Below, piece by piece: positions 9,396 through 19,434 of a DNA stretch of 64,000 nt (position 1 is its first letter; each line of letters opens with the position of its first letter). The DNA is from Candidatus Tectimicrobiota bacterium (lineage in GTDB: Bacteria > JACPUC01). The translations under genes and the position numbers were made by a program. The notes below the pieces were generated by a model. That model saw nothing but the letters and a program-made list of their open reading frames with translations, was not told the DNA's origin and made no database searches. The DNA lies in assembly GCA_016192455.1 (NCBI GenBank), contig JACPUC010000019.1, forward strand, positions 62,001 to 126,000. Reading direction: 5' to 3'.

Positions 9396-10205
9396 GTGGA
9401 GAGCCTCTGGAACTTGCCATTCTTCCAAGACGCGTTGACCGCAGGGGTCCTGCTGGCGATCCCCTGTGCCATTCTCAGCGTCTACGTTGTGCTGAACCGG
9501 CTGGTGTTCCTCACCGCAACGCTCGGGCAGTGCGCGGTGGCCGGTTTTGGTTTGGGCTTCCTCATCGGCTGGCAGCCCTCGCTCGTCTCCCTGCTCCTCG
9601 TGCTTGCTGTCGTGCCTGCCTTCCTGCGCGGCGGCTCCGGCGGCACGGCGCCGATGGACAGCGTGCTGGGCATGCTCTTCGTCACGGCTTGGGCCAGCAG
9701 TATCCTGTTTATCGCCGGCAGCGCCGTCGGTCGCGAGGAAGTGGTGAATGCTATTGAAGGGAACGTGCTCACCATCTCCGCCGGGCAGCGCTGGCTTCTG
9801 GCGGCCCTGGCGGTGGGGGTGCTGCTGCTGCACCGCTTCGCCTCGCACGATTTCCTCTTCGTGGCGTTCGACCCGGAGATGGCGGCCAGCCTCGGCTACC
9901 ACGTCCTCCTCTGGCGCCTCTTCCTGTACGGCGCCCTGGGCATGAGCATCGGCATGACGACCAGAATCGGCAGCATCCAGCTTGTCTTTGCCCTACTGGT
10001 TTTCCCCGCCATGGTAGCGTTGCGCTTGAGCCACGACCTGCGGCGCATCTTCATGCTGGCGGTTGGCGCCGCGGTGGCAATGAGCCTCCTCGGTGTCGTG
10101 CTGTCGTTCACGCTCGACGTGCCCACAGCCTCCACGATCGTGGTCCTGCTTGGGCTCCTCTTTTGCGCCTCCTTGGTGGTTCGCCGCTGCCGAGCGCGGC
10201 TTTAG
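9396..10205 (+). CDS. znuB: Zinc/manganese ABC transporter permease
   Basis: 269-residue membrane protein with about eight hydrophobic segments, of the ABC-3 family. Seen: CAILSVYVVLNRLVFLTATLGQCAVAG near the N-terminus and the family-typical FALLVFPAMVALRLSHDLRRIF near residues 195-215. GTG start at 9396. Last gene of the metal-uptake operon. Confidence 0.9.
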   Translation: MESLWNLPFFQDALTAGVLLAIPCAILSVYVVLNRLVFLTATLGQCAVAGFGLGFLIGWQPSLVSLLLVLAVVPAFLRGGSGGTAPMDSVLGMLFVTAWASSILFIAGSAVGREEVVNAIEGNVLTISAGQRWLLAALAVGVLLLHRFASHDFLFVAFDPEMAASLGYHVLLWRLFLYGALGMSIGMTTRIGSIQLVFALLVFPAMVALRLSHDLRRIFMLAVGAAVAMSLLGVVLSFTLDVPTASTIVVLLGLLFCASLVVRRCRARL

Positions 10206-10413
10206 GCGCGCCGCACTCCGCGCCGCGCCATGCCGCGATGACACCCGCCGGCCCGCGCCGTCCCCAGCGGCTCGTCTCCGCCGCCTTGCCAAGCGAGGGC
10301 GAGGGCTTCATCATCGGCAGGCGGTCCCGCCGGCGCAGGGCCCACTCCCGTGCCGCACCGTGATGGCGCCAGGCCGCGCTGGCTACTCCTCCTGTTCCCC
10401 GTAGGATGGCACG

Positions 10414-11805
10414 ATGAAACGCGCTGGAACGCTTGCGGGAATCCTCCTGCCGCTGCTCCTCCTGGTGGCGCCGCTGCCGGAGTCCCTCAGCGCCTATCGG
10501 CTGCCCGGCGCGCTGGTCATCTTCACCATCCTCTTCTGGATGACGGAGGTGCTGCCGGCGGAGCTCACGAGCCTCATCTTCCTCCTCCTCCTGGCGATTC
10601 TGAAGGTTGCGCCGAACAGTGTGATTTTCAGCGGCTTTACGGCCGGCGCCTGGTGGCTCGTCTTCGCCGGCTTGACCCTCGGGGCGGCGGTGCAGAAGAG
10701 CGGGCTTGGTCGGCGCGTCGCCCTCCTGCTGCTGAGGGTGGCCGGCACCTCGTATGCCCAGGCACTCTTCGGGCTCATGCTCGCCGCCTTCCTCCTGGCG
10801 TTCCTCATCCCGTCGAGCTCCGCTCGAGCGGCCCTCATGGTCCCCCTGGCGATCGGGGTGGCCGAGGCCTTTCAGGTCGCCCCTCTTTCGGCGGCCGGGG
10901 CCGGGCTGGTGCTCGGCGTCACCGCCGCCTGCCACTTCCCCGCTTTCGGCATCCTCACCGCGACGGTCCCCAACCTCGTGCTCCTCGGCACGGCGGAGTC
11001 GCTCTACAACACCACCTTCCTCTACGGCACCTGGGCCTACCTCCTGATGCCAACCGTCGGCATTGCCAAGTTCTTCCTGACCTACCTCGTCGTGCTCCTG
11101 CTCTTCGGCCGCGGCGCGCCGCGCCGAGGAAGCTCTCCGCACCTGCAAAGGAGCGGCGCGTGGGAAGCTCCCGGCCCCCTCAGCGCCGAGGAAAAGCGGC
11201 TCATCATCATCCTGGGCCTGGCCCTGGCGGGGTGGAGCACGGACAGCCTGCACCAGATCAAGGCGAGCTGGATCGGCCTCGGCGCCGCGGCGCTCGCCCT
11301 CCTGCCGCGTTTGGGGACGCTCACCCCGCTGGATTTTCGCACCCGCATCAACTACAGCGCCCTCTTCTTCCTCGCCGGCATCCTCGGGCTGGGAAGCACG
11401 CTGCACGCCACCGGCGCCGGCAAGGTGCTCGGCACGTACCTGTTCACCTACGTGCCGCTGGCCTCGATGTCCGAATCCGCGCGCGTCGCCGTGGTGGCGC
11501 TCTTCTCAGCTCTGCTCGGCCTCTTCACTACGGTGCCGGCGCTGCCCGCGGTGCTCACGCCGATCCTGGGCAGCCTGGCGCAGCAACAGCAGCTTGACCT
11601 TTCGCGGCTCCTCGTGATGCAAGTCCTCGGCTTCAGCGTTGGGTTCTTCGTCTACCAGATGCCGCCGTTCGTCCTGGCGCAGGGATTCGGCTACTTCAGC
11701 GCCCGCCAGGGGACGCGCTTCCTGTTGCTGCTGACGGCCCTCTCCTTCCTCATCATCGTGCCTCTCAGCATTGCCTACTGGCGGCTCATCGGCTACCTGT
11801 CATAA
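10414..11805 (+). CDS. SLC13/DASS-family anion symporter
   Basis: 463 residues with about 12 hydrophobic segments. Seen: FWMTEVLPAELTSL near residue 45, IPSSSARAALMVPLA near 130 (the SNT-like sodium/substrate loop, here SSSARA), and a duplicated half ending in FVYQMPPFVLAQGFGYFS. The DASS family carries dicarboxylates, citrate or sulfate with sodium. The substrate here is unknown, and no catabolic gene is adjacent. It may be co-transcribed with the zinc operon but 208 bases separate them. Confidence 0.8.
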   Translation: MKRAGTLAGILLPLLLLVAPLPESLSAYRLPGALVIFTILFWMTEVLPAELTSLIFLLLLAILKVAPNSVIFSGFTAGAWWLVFAGLTLGAAVQKSGLGRRVALLLLRVAGTSYAQALFGLMLAAFLLAFLIPSSSARAALMVPLAIGVAEAFQVAPLSAAGAGLVLGVTAACHFPAFGILTATVPNLVLLGTAESLYNTTFLYGTWAYLLMPTVGIAKFFLTYLVVLLLFGRGAPRRGSSPHLQRSGAWEAPGPLSAEEKRLIIILGLALAGWSTDSLHQIKASWIGLGAAALALLPRLGTLTPLDFRTRINYSALFFLAGILGLGSTLHATGAGKVLGTYLFTYVPLASMSESARVAVVALFSALLGLFTTVPALPAVLTPILGSLAQQQQLDLSRLLVMQVLGFSVGFFVYQMPPFVLAQGFGYFSARQGTRFLLLLTALSFLIIVPLSIAYWRLIGYLS

Positions 11806-12061
11806 CGGGCCGACCGGCCGCGGACCCCACTACCCACGGCCGCAAGGGCTAAAAACGGCAAGGCGGCGGGAGCCCGGCTGCCGCGCGCCGCCAAGCGTCA
11901 TGACACCAACGCAGGCAGGGTCGCTCCTCCCGCTTGGACGGGAAGGCCGGCCCCTTCCGCCGGGCCGCTACTTGCAGCGGCCCGTGGGGGCATCCTGGCC
12001 AGGAGACCTGCGACACGGCCTTGATTTTTTCAGCCGCGGGCGGTATCAAGAATGGTTGCAA

Positions 12062-12135
<74 letters not shown>

Positions 12136-12902
12136 AGTTTTACCTCTCCCCCTGGCGCCGCGTTTCCTGGTTTCTCCACAACGCCTTCATCATGCCATGT
12201 AGGGGGGAAGTCTTTATGGGCGACCCTTGCTCCGCCACAGCCCCACTCCCCGCGACCTGTAGGGGCGGTTCGCGAACCGCCCCTACGATGAGGGGTGCGC
12301 AAGGGGGCGCGGCTGCCGCGCAAATCTCTGCGATCTCATGTGAGCAACAGCACAACTAGGAGCGACGCTCCTGCCGCGCTTGCCAGAATGCATAGAGCAA
12401 GCCGGTGACGCCCGTCCCCAGGGTTACCGAAATGACCAGCGAGAGGGATTCCATGCGGGTTCTTCCTTTGCCGCAGCTCACGGTACGTCTCCGTTGAGCC
12501 TGCCGTTTCTCTCTCCGGCGTCCTTCCATCGGCAATTGGTCGGGAGGGATGAACTGGGAACCTCGTTTACTCAGTGATCTGAACTTCCTGCTCGTCCCTT
12601 ACCCCAAACGACGTGCACGCCAAGGTTATTCTTGCAAGGTGCCGGCGCACTCCTCTTTCCTCCCCGCTACGGCTGCTCCTGGCGGCCGTGTGCGCGCCCC
12701 TGCGTTCCTTCAGGATCGGCGCCCTGCTCGCCTTGATTTTCGTCTGCCCCGTAGGCTATCTCTACGAACGAGCGGTGTTGCTCATCGCCGCTGGAGTCGG
12801 CACGCCGCCTCCGCCCGATGTCAGCCAGGCCGAGGAGGGTGCGCCCGGGAACGCAGTGATCGCACCCGGGCTGCTCCAAAGGCCGAGGCGTTGGAACAGC
12901 GG
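12136..12902. other. Gene-free interval with a REP-like palindrome
   Basis: Between tRNA-Cys and the methyltransferase. The only structure seen is the palindrome at 12259-12286. A GTG-started frame at 12613 with one hydrophobic segment is possible but unsupported. Confidence 0.4.
12259..12286. repeat. REP-like 28-bp palindrome
   Basis: Perfect palindrome GTAGGGGCGGTTCG-CGAACCGCCCCTAC. The same core occurs inside both MITE copies (3813-3836 and 36752-36780, the latter with one extra G). This copy has no MITE ends around it, so the palindrome also exists alone as an extragenic repeat. Confidence 0.75.
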
Positions 12903-13928
12903 ATGGCCAATCCACCCGGAACCCTGAACCAGCTCGTCGACCTGTTGCGGCAGTACCGGCTCAGCGCCGTCGCCATGGCGGCGTGCGAGCTGGACCTCTT
13001 CAGCGCCCTGGAGGACCCGGAGCAGAGCATCGAGGGTCTCGCTGCCCGCTGCGGCGCCTCAGCCCTGGGCATGGAGCTGCTCTTGAACGCCTGCGCCGCC
13101 CTCGGCCTGGTTCACTGCGGGGCGCGCGAGGGAGGGCGGCGCTACAGCAACAGCGCCCTCGCCCAGGTCTACCTCGTGCGCAGTTCCCCTCGCTTTATCG
13201 GCAGCGCGGCGATGCGGCAATACCACGTGCTCTACCAGACGTGGGGACGCCTTGCCGAGGCGCTGCGCACGCAGCGCCCCGTTCAACCCTACGGCAGGGA
13301 GGGCCTCGCCTCGATGTCGGACGAGGAGGTCCGCGCGTACGTGCTGGGCCTCTACGAACGCGGGCGCGACGGCGCGCGCGCCTTCGCGCGCCGCCTGGAC
13401 CTCTGCGATCGCCGGCATCTCCTCGATGTTGGGGCAGGGGCCGGCACCTACTCCTTCGAGCTGCTCGAGCGCTCTCCGCACCTGCACGCCACGCTCTTCG
13501 AGCTACCGCGCGTCTTGCGGTTCACCCGGGAGCTCCTCGGCGGCGTCTCCATCGCGCCACGTGTTCGGCTGCGAGAAGGCGACTACCATGAGGACGACTT
13601 GGGGAGCGGCTACGATTGCGCGCTCCTCTCCAATATCCTGCAAACCGAGTCGGAGACCTCGTGTCAAGCCTTGCTACGGAAAGTATTCGCGTCGCTGGAG
13701 CCGGGCGGCCTCCTGATCGTGAATGGGATCATGCACGACGCGACGTCGCCCGCGGAGCTGGAGCAAGCACTCTTCTCCCTCTCCATGCTCCTCTACTTCC
13801 CTGAAGGGCGCGCCCACGCCGCGGACACCGTCACCACCTGGCTGACGGAAGTCGGGTTCACCTCCATCACCACCTCGCCCCCGGAGCCGCCGGCCATCCA
13901 CACCCTGATCGCGGCCCGCAAGCCGTAG
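12903..13928 (+). CDS. O-methyltransferase, family 2 (SAM-dependent)
   Basis: 341 residues. The N-terminal winged-helix dimerisation domain (about 1-90, LNQLVDLLRQYRLSAVAMAACELDLFSAL) is followed by a Rossmann methyltransferase domain with the SAM motif LLDVGAGAGTYSFELL near residue 175 and a LEPGGLLIVNG strand near 265. This matches the plant-type OMT/acetylserotonin methyltransferase architecture (PF00891). The ATG at 12903 starts at the conserved N-terminus. The substrate is unknown; UbiD lies 283 bases downstream, so a role in aromatic compound metabolism is possible. Confidence 0.82.
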   Translation: MANPPGTLNQLVDLLRQYRLSAVAMAACELDLFSALEDPEQSIEGLAARCGASALGMELLLNACAALGLVHCGAREGGRRYSNSALAQVYLVRSSPRFIGSAAMRQYHVLYQTWGRLAEALRTQRPVQPYGREGLASMSDEEVRAYVLGLYERGRDGARAFARRLDLCDRRHLLDVGAGAGTYSFELLERSPHLHATLFELPRVLRFTRELLGGVSIAPRVRLREGDYHEDDLGSGYDCALLSNILQTESETSCQALLRKVFASLEPGGLLIVNGIMHDATSPAELEQALFSLSMLLYFPEGRAHAADTVTTWLTEVGFTSITTSPPEPPAIHTLIAARKP

Positions 13929-14211
13929 GCGCCCTGGCCGTCGCCCCTGCCCGTAGCCGCGGAGGCGCTGCGCCAGCCGCAGGAGCCGCCGCGCCCCGGC
14001 GAGCGCGGCATGCCGCTCCGCGGCGGAAGGGCGGGCGAGGAGCAGCGGCTGGCAAAGCCGCCCTTCAGCTTGGCATCCCGGCGCGCGCTGAGAGGGCCGG
14101 CGCACATCAGCCCCTTTCCACTCCCCTTGCCCATGCCCGGACGAGGAGAAGCGGCATGCCGACCGAGACCCCCAGGGGAGGCGCTCGGGCCACCTAGCGA
14201 AAGGCGAAGCG

Positions 14212-15771
14212 ATGCACGACCTGCGCTCGTTCCTTGATGAGCTGGCGCGACAGGACGACCTCCTGCGTCTCACCCAGGAGATCAATCTCAACTATGCCGC
14301 CGCGGTCTTCTCCGCCACCTCGAAGGCGGTCCTCTTCGAGCATCCAGCAGGCTATGACGCCGCCTTGGCGGGGAGCGTCTGCGCGACGCGGTCAAAGATC
14401 GGCTTGGCCTTGAATGTTCCCGAGCGGGAGCTTCTGCCGACGCTCCGCCAGCGTCTCGAAACCTTGCCCGAGCCGGTGCTGCTGCGGGACGGCCCGGTGA
14501 AGGCGCAACGCTACGTGGGCGCCGAGGTGGACCTCACGGCGCTCCCTATCCACCTGCAGCACGAGAAGGACGGCGGTCCCTACATCAGCGCCTCGATGGA
14601 TATCACGAAGAATGAGGCGGGCGGCCACAATCTCGGGCTGCGGCGTCTCATGGTCGTTGACGAGCGGCATACCACCATCGACCTGCGCGCCCCCTCCGAT
14701 CTGCGCAACGCCTATCGCCGGGCGCTCGCCCGGGGCGAGACGCTGGACATCGCCTTCGCCATCGGCATGCACCCCGCCTACTCCCTCGCCTGCCTCCTGA
14801 AGACGCCGGCGCGCGACGCCTATCGCCTGCTCGCCGGCCTCAGCCCGGACCGCCTCGAGCTGGTCCCCTGCGATACGGTCGATCTGCTGGTGCCGGCACA
14901 GGCGGAGTACGTGCTGGAGGGCACCCTGTCGCCGGCTGGCTACACCGAGGTCGAGGGACCCTTCGGGGAGTTCCTCGGCAGTTACGGGCGCGCGGGGCTC
15001 AACCCGCTCGTGGAGATCAAGGCCATCACGCACCGCGAGCAACCGATCTTCCAGACTATGACCATCAGCGGCCGCAACCTGGCAACAACGGAAACCGGCC
15101 AGCTCGGCTCGCTGCGCTCCGAGCACCTGCTCTGGGAGATTTTGCAGCGGGCCATCGACCAGCCGGTGAACGTCTATTGCCCCCCCTCCACCTCCAGCCT
15201 CGGCGCCGTCGCCGCCATCAAGCCAACGAACAGCGGCGACGGCAAGAACGCCCTGCTGGCGCTGCTGGCGACGAACGTCAAGTTCGCCGTGGTCGTCGAT
15301 GACGACGTGGACATCTTCAACCCCGCCGAGGTGCACTGGGCGATTACCACGCGCTCGCAGCCCGATCGCGACCTCATCGTCGTGCAGGATGGACGGTCGA
15401 TCCCGCTCGATCCCTCCCTCCCAGCCGCGCAGCCTCCCTTCTTCACGGCCAAGCTCGGCATTGACGCCACGAAGTCCGCGTCGCTGCCGCCGGCGCGCTT
15501 TGAAACCCCCGAGCCGCCCTTCCACGAGCTGCTGCGGGAAGGTCTCGAGGTATTCCTCGCCGCGGCCGGCCGCGAGGAGCCGGAGCGCATCGCACCGGAG
15601 ACGCTGCGGGCCGAGATGCTGCGCCTCCTTGACGCCGGCCCCTGCACCTACTTCGACCTCCTGAAGCCGTTCGCGCGGGTGCCCCACCAGCAGCTTCTGC
15701 GGACCGTCGCCGACCTGACCTCCGGGGGACGCCTGAAGCGCACGGCGGATGGGAGGCTGAGCCGCCGCTAG
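14212..15771 (+). CDS. UbiD-family decarboxylase, homologue 1
   Basis: 519 residues. Family members use prenylated FMN made by UbiX to (de)carboxylate aromatic or unsaturated acids. Seen: YISASMDITKNEAGGHNLGLRRL near 130, the catalytic Glu pair EVEGPFGEFLG near 248 and the VVVDDDVDIFNP metal/FMN region near 365. Beyond the usual fold, about 90 extra C-terminal residues look like a winged helix (YFDLLKPFARVPHQQLLRTV). ATG 14212 begins the family-typical DLRSFLDEL. No ubiX is present in the window, so the cofactor must come from elsewhere. Substrate unknown. Confidence 0.88.
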   Translation: MHDLRSFLDELARQDDLLRLTQEINLNYAAAVFSATSKAVLFEHPAGYDAALAGSVCATRSKIGLALNVPERELLPTLRQRLETLPEPVLLRDGPVKAQRYVGAEVDLTALPIHLQHEKDGGPYISASMDITKNEAGGHNLGLRRLMVVDERHTTIDLRAPSDLRNAYRRALARGETLDIAFAIGMHPAYSLACLLKTPARDAYRLLAGLSPDRLELVPCDTVDLLVPAQAEYVLEGTLSPAGYTEVEGPFGEFLGSYGRAGLNPLVEIKAITHREQPIFQTMTISGRNLATTETGQLGSLRSEHLLWEILQRAIDQPVNVYCPPSTSSLGAVAAIKPTNSGDGKNALLALLATNVKFAVVVDDDVDIFNPAEVHWAITTRSQPDRDLIVVQDGRSIPLDPSLPAAQPPFFTAKLGIDATKSASLPPARFETPEPPFHELLREGLEVFLAAAGREEPERIAPETLRAEMLRLLDAGPCTYFDLLKPFARVPHQQLLRTVADLTSGGRLKRTADGRLSRR

Positions 15772-16422
15772 GGAGTTGGCGCTCGGCGCTGCCATGCGGC
15801 GCGGGTGACCCGATGCCCCAGGCCGCTGGCATCGCAGGGGCGGCGCCGGCTCAGCACCGACGCCGATTGGGCAGCACCCCTCAGCGCCTTGTGAAGGCGC
15901 GCCACGCTGCTCGCGCTGCCCCCCCCCAGCCCCATCCCCCTAAGGCCGCGCAGATCGACAGTTGCCAGAAGCCTTGCAAGAGGGTAGCATGTTGTATCCC
16001 AGGCTCTGATGGTACCGACCTTTCCGCGGGCCGGCGGCGTTGCCTGGAAATTGCTTCGCGTCGGGCTCTTCTCGGAGGGCATGCCAACACCCTGGCGAGC
16101 CAGCGGCGGGCGGCTGCCCTGCCGCACGTGGCGAGAAAGCTCGCTACCTCGCTGCGGCCAACGTTCCGCCAAGGGTGACATTCGCGACGCGAGTGGGGAC
16201 ATCCCCCCCGCTTCCTTGGCTTCACTCCGGCTTCGCCCCGCCTGGAGTCCGCGGGAGCACGCGTGCCTCCCTGCGCTTCGTCTTCGCCAGCCCTGGGGCG
16301 CCGATGCCACCAGGCCGCCGCGGTAGCCCAAGAAGGGTGCGACCCGGTATGAGCGCTCGCGGTCGCTCCACCTCCGCCCTCGACTTCGCAGCGCTCTTGG
16401 AGCAGCGTCGAAGGTTTTGAAT
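15772..16422. other. Gene-free interval
   Basis: About 650 bases before the SsuB-like gene. No convincing gene, repeat or promoter box was recognised. It should contain the promoter of the following transporter operon. Confidence 0.35.
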
Positions 16423-17205
16423 ATGCTCACGGTCCAACAGTTGCGGAAAGAGTACGCGAGCAAAGGCGGGGTGCCCACCCTGGCCATCGAGGAGGTCAGC
16501 TTCCACGTCAAGGAGGGTGAGTTCGTCTCCATCGTCGGCCCTTCCGGCTGCGGCAAGACCACCCTGCTGATGAACCTCGCCGGCCTGATTACGCCCACGA
16601 GTGGCGAGATCGTCGTCAACGACCGCCAGGTGGTGGAGCCGCCCGAAGGCGTCTTCCTGCTGTTCCAGGAGTACAATCGTTCCTTGCTGCCCTGGCGGTC
16701 GGTGCTCGCCAACGTCATGTACGGACTGGAGCTGCGGCGCCAGCGTTCGAAGGCGCGCCATCCCGAGGAGCAAGCGCGCCGGTACCTCGAGGTGGTGGGG
16801 CTGCAAGGGTTCGACCGACATTACCCCTGGCAGCTTTCGGGCGGCATGCAGCAGCGCGTCGCCATCGCCCGCGCCCTCACCTGCGAACCCGAGATCCTCC
16901 TCATGGACGAACCGTTCGGCTCGCTCGACGCGCAAACCCGCTCCGATCTGGAAGATGTGCTCCTGAAGCTCTGGGACGAGTTCCGGCAGACCATCCTCTT
17001 CGTGACGCACGACATCGACGAGGCGATCTACCTCTCCGATCGCGTCCTCGTGCTCAGCACCCGTCCCTCGCGCATCCTCCACGAGCTCACCATCGACTTG
17101 CATCGCCCAAGAAGCCAGCTCGGCACGAAAGCCGATCGGCGCTTCATCGAGTACCGGGCGCAAATCTACGAGATGATCACCACCAACGCGTCGTGCCGCT
17201 CGTAA
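16423..17205 (+). CDS. SsuB/TauB-type ABC transporter ATPase
   Basis: 260-residue ATPase of the nitrate/sulfonate/taurine (NitT/TauT) family. Walker A GPSGCGKTT near 39-47, Q-loop FQEYNRSLLPWR, signature LSGGMQQRV near 138, Walker B ILLMDEPFGSLDA near 158 and H-loop VTHDIDEA. ATG 16423 is preferred to the TTG two codons upstream. First gene of ssuB-ssuC-ssuA order, 40 bases before the permease. The transported ligand cannot be read from the sequence. Confidence 0.92.
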   Translation: MLTVQQLRKEYASKGGVPTLAIEEVSFHVKEGEFVSIVGPSGCGKTTLLMNLAGLITPTSGEIVVNDRQVVEPPEGVFLLFQEYNRSLLPWRSVLANVMYGLELRRQRSKARHPEEQARRYLEVVGLQGFDRHYPWQLSGGMQQRVAIARALTCEPEILLMDEPFGSLDAQTRSDLEDVLLKLWDEFRQTILFVTHDIDEAIYLSDRVLVLSTRPSRILHELTIDLHRPRSQLGTKADRRFIEYRAQIYEMITTNASCRS

Positions 17206-17245
17206 CCTTGGCAAGCACCCGCAAGCTGGAGGGACGTCGTTTCCC

Positions 17246-18031
17246 ATGGTGCTGAAGATCCTGCGAGAAACCCGGCTTGGAGGAGCCACGATCGTCATCC
17301 TGCTGCTGCTGACGTGGGAGGTCTTCTCGCGCCTCTCCCTCGTTGATCCGCTTTACGTGCCGACGGTCACCAGCATCCTCGAGGCGCTCTGGAGCGTGCT
17401 GCGCTCGGGAGAGCTGCCGGGCCACTACGCCGCAAGCCTGGTGCGCGCCGGCATGGGCTATGGACTGGCAACGCTCTGTGGGATCGTGTTCGGCACCGTG
17501 ATCGGTTACGCTCTGATCGCCTACAACCTCACCGAGCCCCTGGTGGAGCTTCTCCGTCCCGTCCCTTCAACCGCCCTCATCCCGCTCGCCATCCTCTTCC
17601 TCGGCATCGGTGATGAGATGAAGGTCTTCATTGTCGCCTGGGCCTCTTTCTGGCCGATCCTCCTCAATACCATTGACGGCGTGCGCAGCGTCGACCGCCT
17701 GCTCGTGGATACCGCCCTCACCTTCGGTTCGGAGCGCCGGGAGATCGTTCGCAAGATCATCCTGCCGGCGGCGGCGCCCCAGATTGCCACCGGCATGCGC
17801 GTCAGCCTGGCGCTGGCGCTGATCCTCACCGTGGTGGTCGAGATGATCTCCGGCAACAACGGCATCGGCTTCTTCATCCTCGACTCGGAGCGCGCCTTTC
17901 GGATCAAGGAGATGTTCGCCGGAACCTTCTCCCTGGCCGTTGTGGGCTACCTGCTGAACCGCCTGTTCATCACGGCGGACTCCTATCTCCTCGGCTGGCA
18001 CCGCGGCCTCACCTCGAAGGAGCAGCGCTGA
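17246..18031 (+). CDS. SsuC/TauC-type ABC transporter permease
   Basis: 261 residues, six hydrophobic segments, with the cytoplasmic EAA-like loop TFGSERREIVRKIILPAAAPQIATGMR near 155-180. Typical of NitT/TauT permeases. It sits between its ATPase and its binding protein in one operon. Confidence 0.9.
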   Translation: MVLKILRETRLGGATIVILLLLTWEVFSRLSLVDPLYVPTVTSILEALWSVLRSGELPGHYAASLVRAGMGYGLATLCGIVFGTVIGYALIAYNLTEPLVELLRPVPSTALIPLAILFLGIGDEMKVFIVAWASFWPILLNTIDGVRSVDRLLVDTALTFGSERREIVRKIILPAAAPQIATGMRVSLALALILTVVVEMISGNNGIGFFILDSERAFRIKEMFAGTFSLAVVGYLLNRLFITADSYLLGWHRGLTSKEQR

Positions 18032-18438
18032 GCAAGGTGCCAGGCGCGGCGCCCCACCTGCCTGCCCGTCCGCCTTTCGCCGCGCAACCTCGCGGGGCGA
18101 GGGCGAGCGCGCCGCCGGGTGCCGGGCGGAGGCTGCCCCCGCCGCCGGAACCCGCGCGCAGCAGCGGCGCAGCCTGCTTCAGTCGCGGCCTCCCTCCCAT
18201 CCAGGGGCGGACGCGGAGAAGCGGGAATGGTTGCGGATGAGGCCCGACGGTGGGGAGAAGACCCGGTATCGACACGTCGCCCAGGAACGCGGCAGGCGAT
18301 GCCGGAACGCGGCAGGCGATGCGGGGAGGCGGCCGGCAGAGGGGCGCGGCTTGCGTCGCAGGCGCGCCGTGGGATGCGGGTTGACCAGGGCTGGCGCGGC
18401 TGGATCAACCCGCCACGTTCGTCAGAGGAGGGGGAACC
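18032..18438. other. Spacer with a small tandem repeat
   Basis: Gap between permease and binding-protein genes. It holds two copies of a 19-base unit beginning GGAACGCGGC at 18284-18302 and 18304-18322. No gene recognised; the longer-than-usual gap may hold a separate promoter for the binding protein. Confidence 0.4.
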
Positions 18439-19434
18439 ATGATGCAACAGCGTAGGGGGCTTTTCCGCTGGAGCATGGCGGCGTGCCTGGGTGGTCTCAT
18501 CCTGGTCGGCATGCTGGCCGGCCCGGCCGTGGCGCAGCAGACCCTGCCGCTGAAGGTCGGCCTCATGCGCATCGTCGGCGTGATCCCGACCTACGCGGCG
18601 ATCGATCGGGGGTTCTTCAAGGAGGCGGGCGTTGATTTCCAACCCACGGACATGGCGGGCGGCGCCGTTATTTTGCCGGCGATTTCCGGCGGCTCGCTCG
18701 ACGTGGGCTTCACGAACGTCGTGTCGCTCTTCATGGCGCGCGATCAGGGGTTCGACTACACCATCGTCGCCGGCAACACGTACGAAAACAAGATCCTGAA
18801 GCCCGACTCGCCCCTCGGCTATATCGGCACCAGCGCGCTCATGGTGCTGCCGGATTCCCCCATCAAGACGGTGAAGGACCTCGAAGGGAAAACCATCGCG
18901 ATAAACACCCGCCGCACTATCCTGACCATGGCGGTGGAGGAGCTGATGTCGCAGAAAGGCGCCGATCCCAGCACCGTGAAGTGGATCGAGGTGCCGTTCC
19001 CGCGCATGGCGGCTCCCCTGAAGATGAAGCAGGTTGACGCCATCATGGACGTGCAGCCCTTCGTAACGATCTTTGAAGCGAAAGAGGGTCTGCGCGTCCT
19101 CGACTACCCGCTCGCCGGCATCCGCAAGGAGACCATTCCGGTGGCCCTGTGGGCGGCGCGCGAGGCCTGGATGCGCGACAACCGCGAGGTCCTCAACCGC
19201 TTCATCAAGGCGAACAATAAGGGTATCGAGTACGTCAACCAGTATCCCGAGGAGCGCAAGCGGCTCGCCGCCGCCAACCTGAAGATGGACCCAAAGGTCG
19301 CCGAGCGCGTGGTCTGGCAGTTGTGGAAAACGAAGGTCGACATTGACGACTTGCAGTGGGTCTCCGACCTGGCGCTGAAGTGGAAGCTCATCCAGAAGAA
19401 GCAGAACGTGCGGAGCTTCGTCTATCAGCCGTAA
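18439..19434 (+). CDS. NMT1/SsuA-type ABC substrate-binding protein
   Basis: 331 residues with a signal peptide (about 1-33, ending PAVAQQ). Type II periplasmic fold of the NitT/TauT family: LKVGLMRIVGVIPTYAAIDRGFFKEAGV, then ISGGSLDVGFTNVVSLF and SPIKTVKDLEGKTIAINT. GGAGGGGGAACC precedes the ATG. A close paralogue lies at 40622-41611 and shares long blocks such as KWIEVPFPRM. The ligand is unknown; family members bind sulfonates, thiamine precursors, aromatic acids and others. Confidence 0.9.
   Translation: MMQQRRGLFRWSMAACLGGLILVGMLAGPAVAQQTLPLKVGLMRIVGVIPTYAAIDRGFFKEAGVDFQPTDMAGGAVILPAISGGSLDVGFTNVVSLFMARDQGFDYTIVAGNTYENKILKPDSPLGYIGTSALMVLPDSPIKTVKDLEGKTIAINTRRTILTMAVEELMSQKGADPSTVKWIEVPFPRMAAPLKMKQVDAIMDVQPFVTIFEAKEGLRVLDYPLAGIRKETIPVALWAAREAWMRDNREVLNRFIKANNKGIEYVNQYPEERKRLAAANLKMDPKVAERVVWQLWKTKVDIDDLQWVSDLALKWKLIQKKQNVRSFVYQP

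Noticed and set aside
12613-12927. 104-codon GTG frame with one hydrophobic segment before the methyltransferase
   Set aside because: No homology pattern, overlaps the methyltransferase start and is Arg/Pro-rich like other non-coding frames here.
18284-18322. CRISPR-like tandem repeat
   Set aside because: Only two copies of 19 bases with a single base between; no array, no cas genes.
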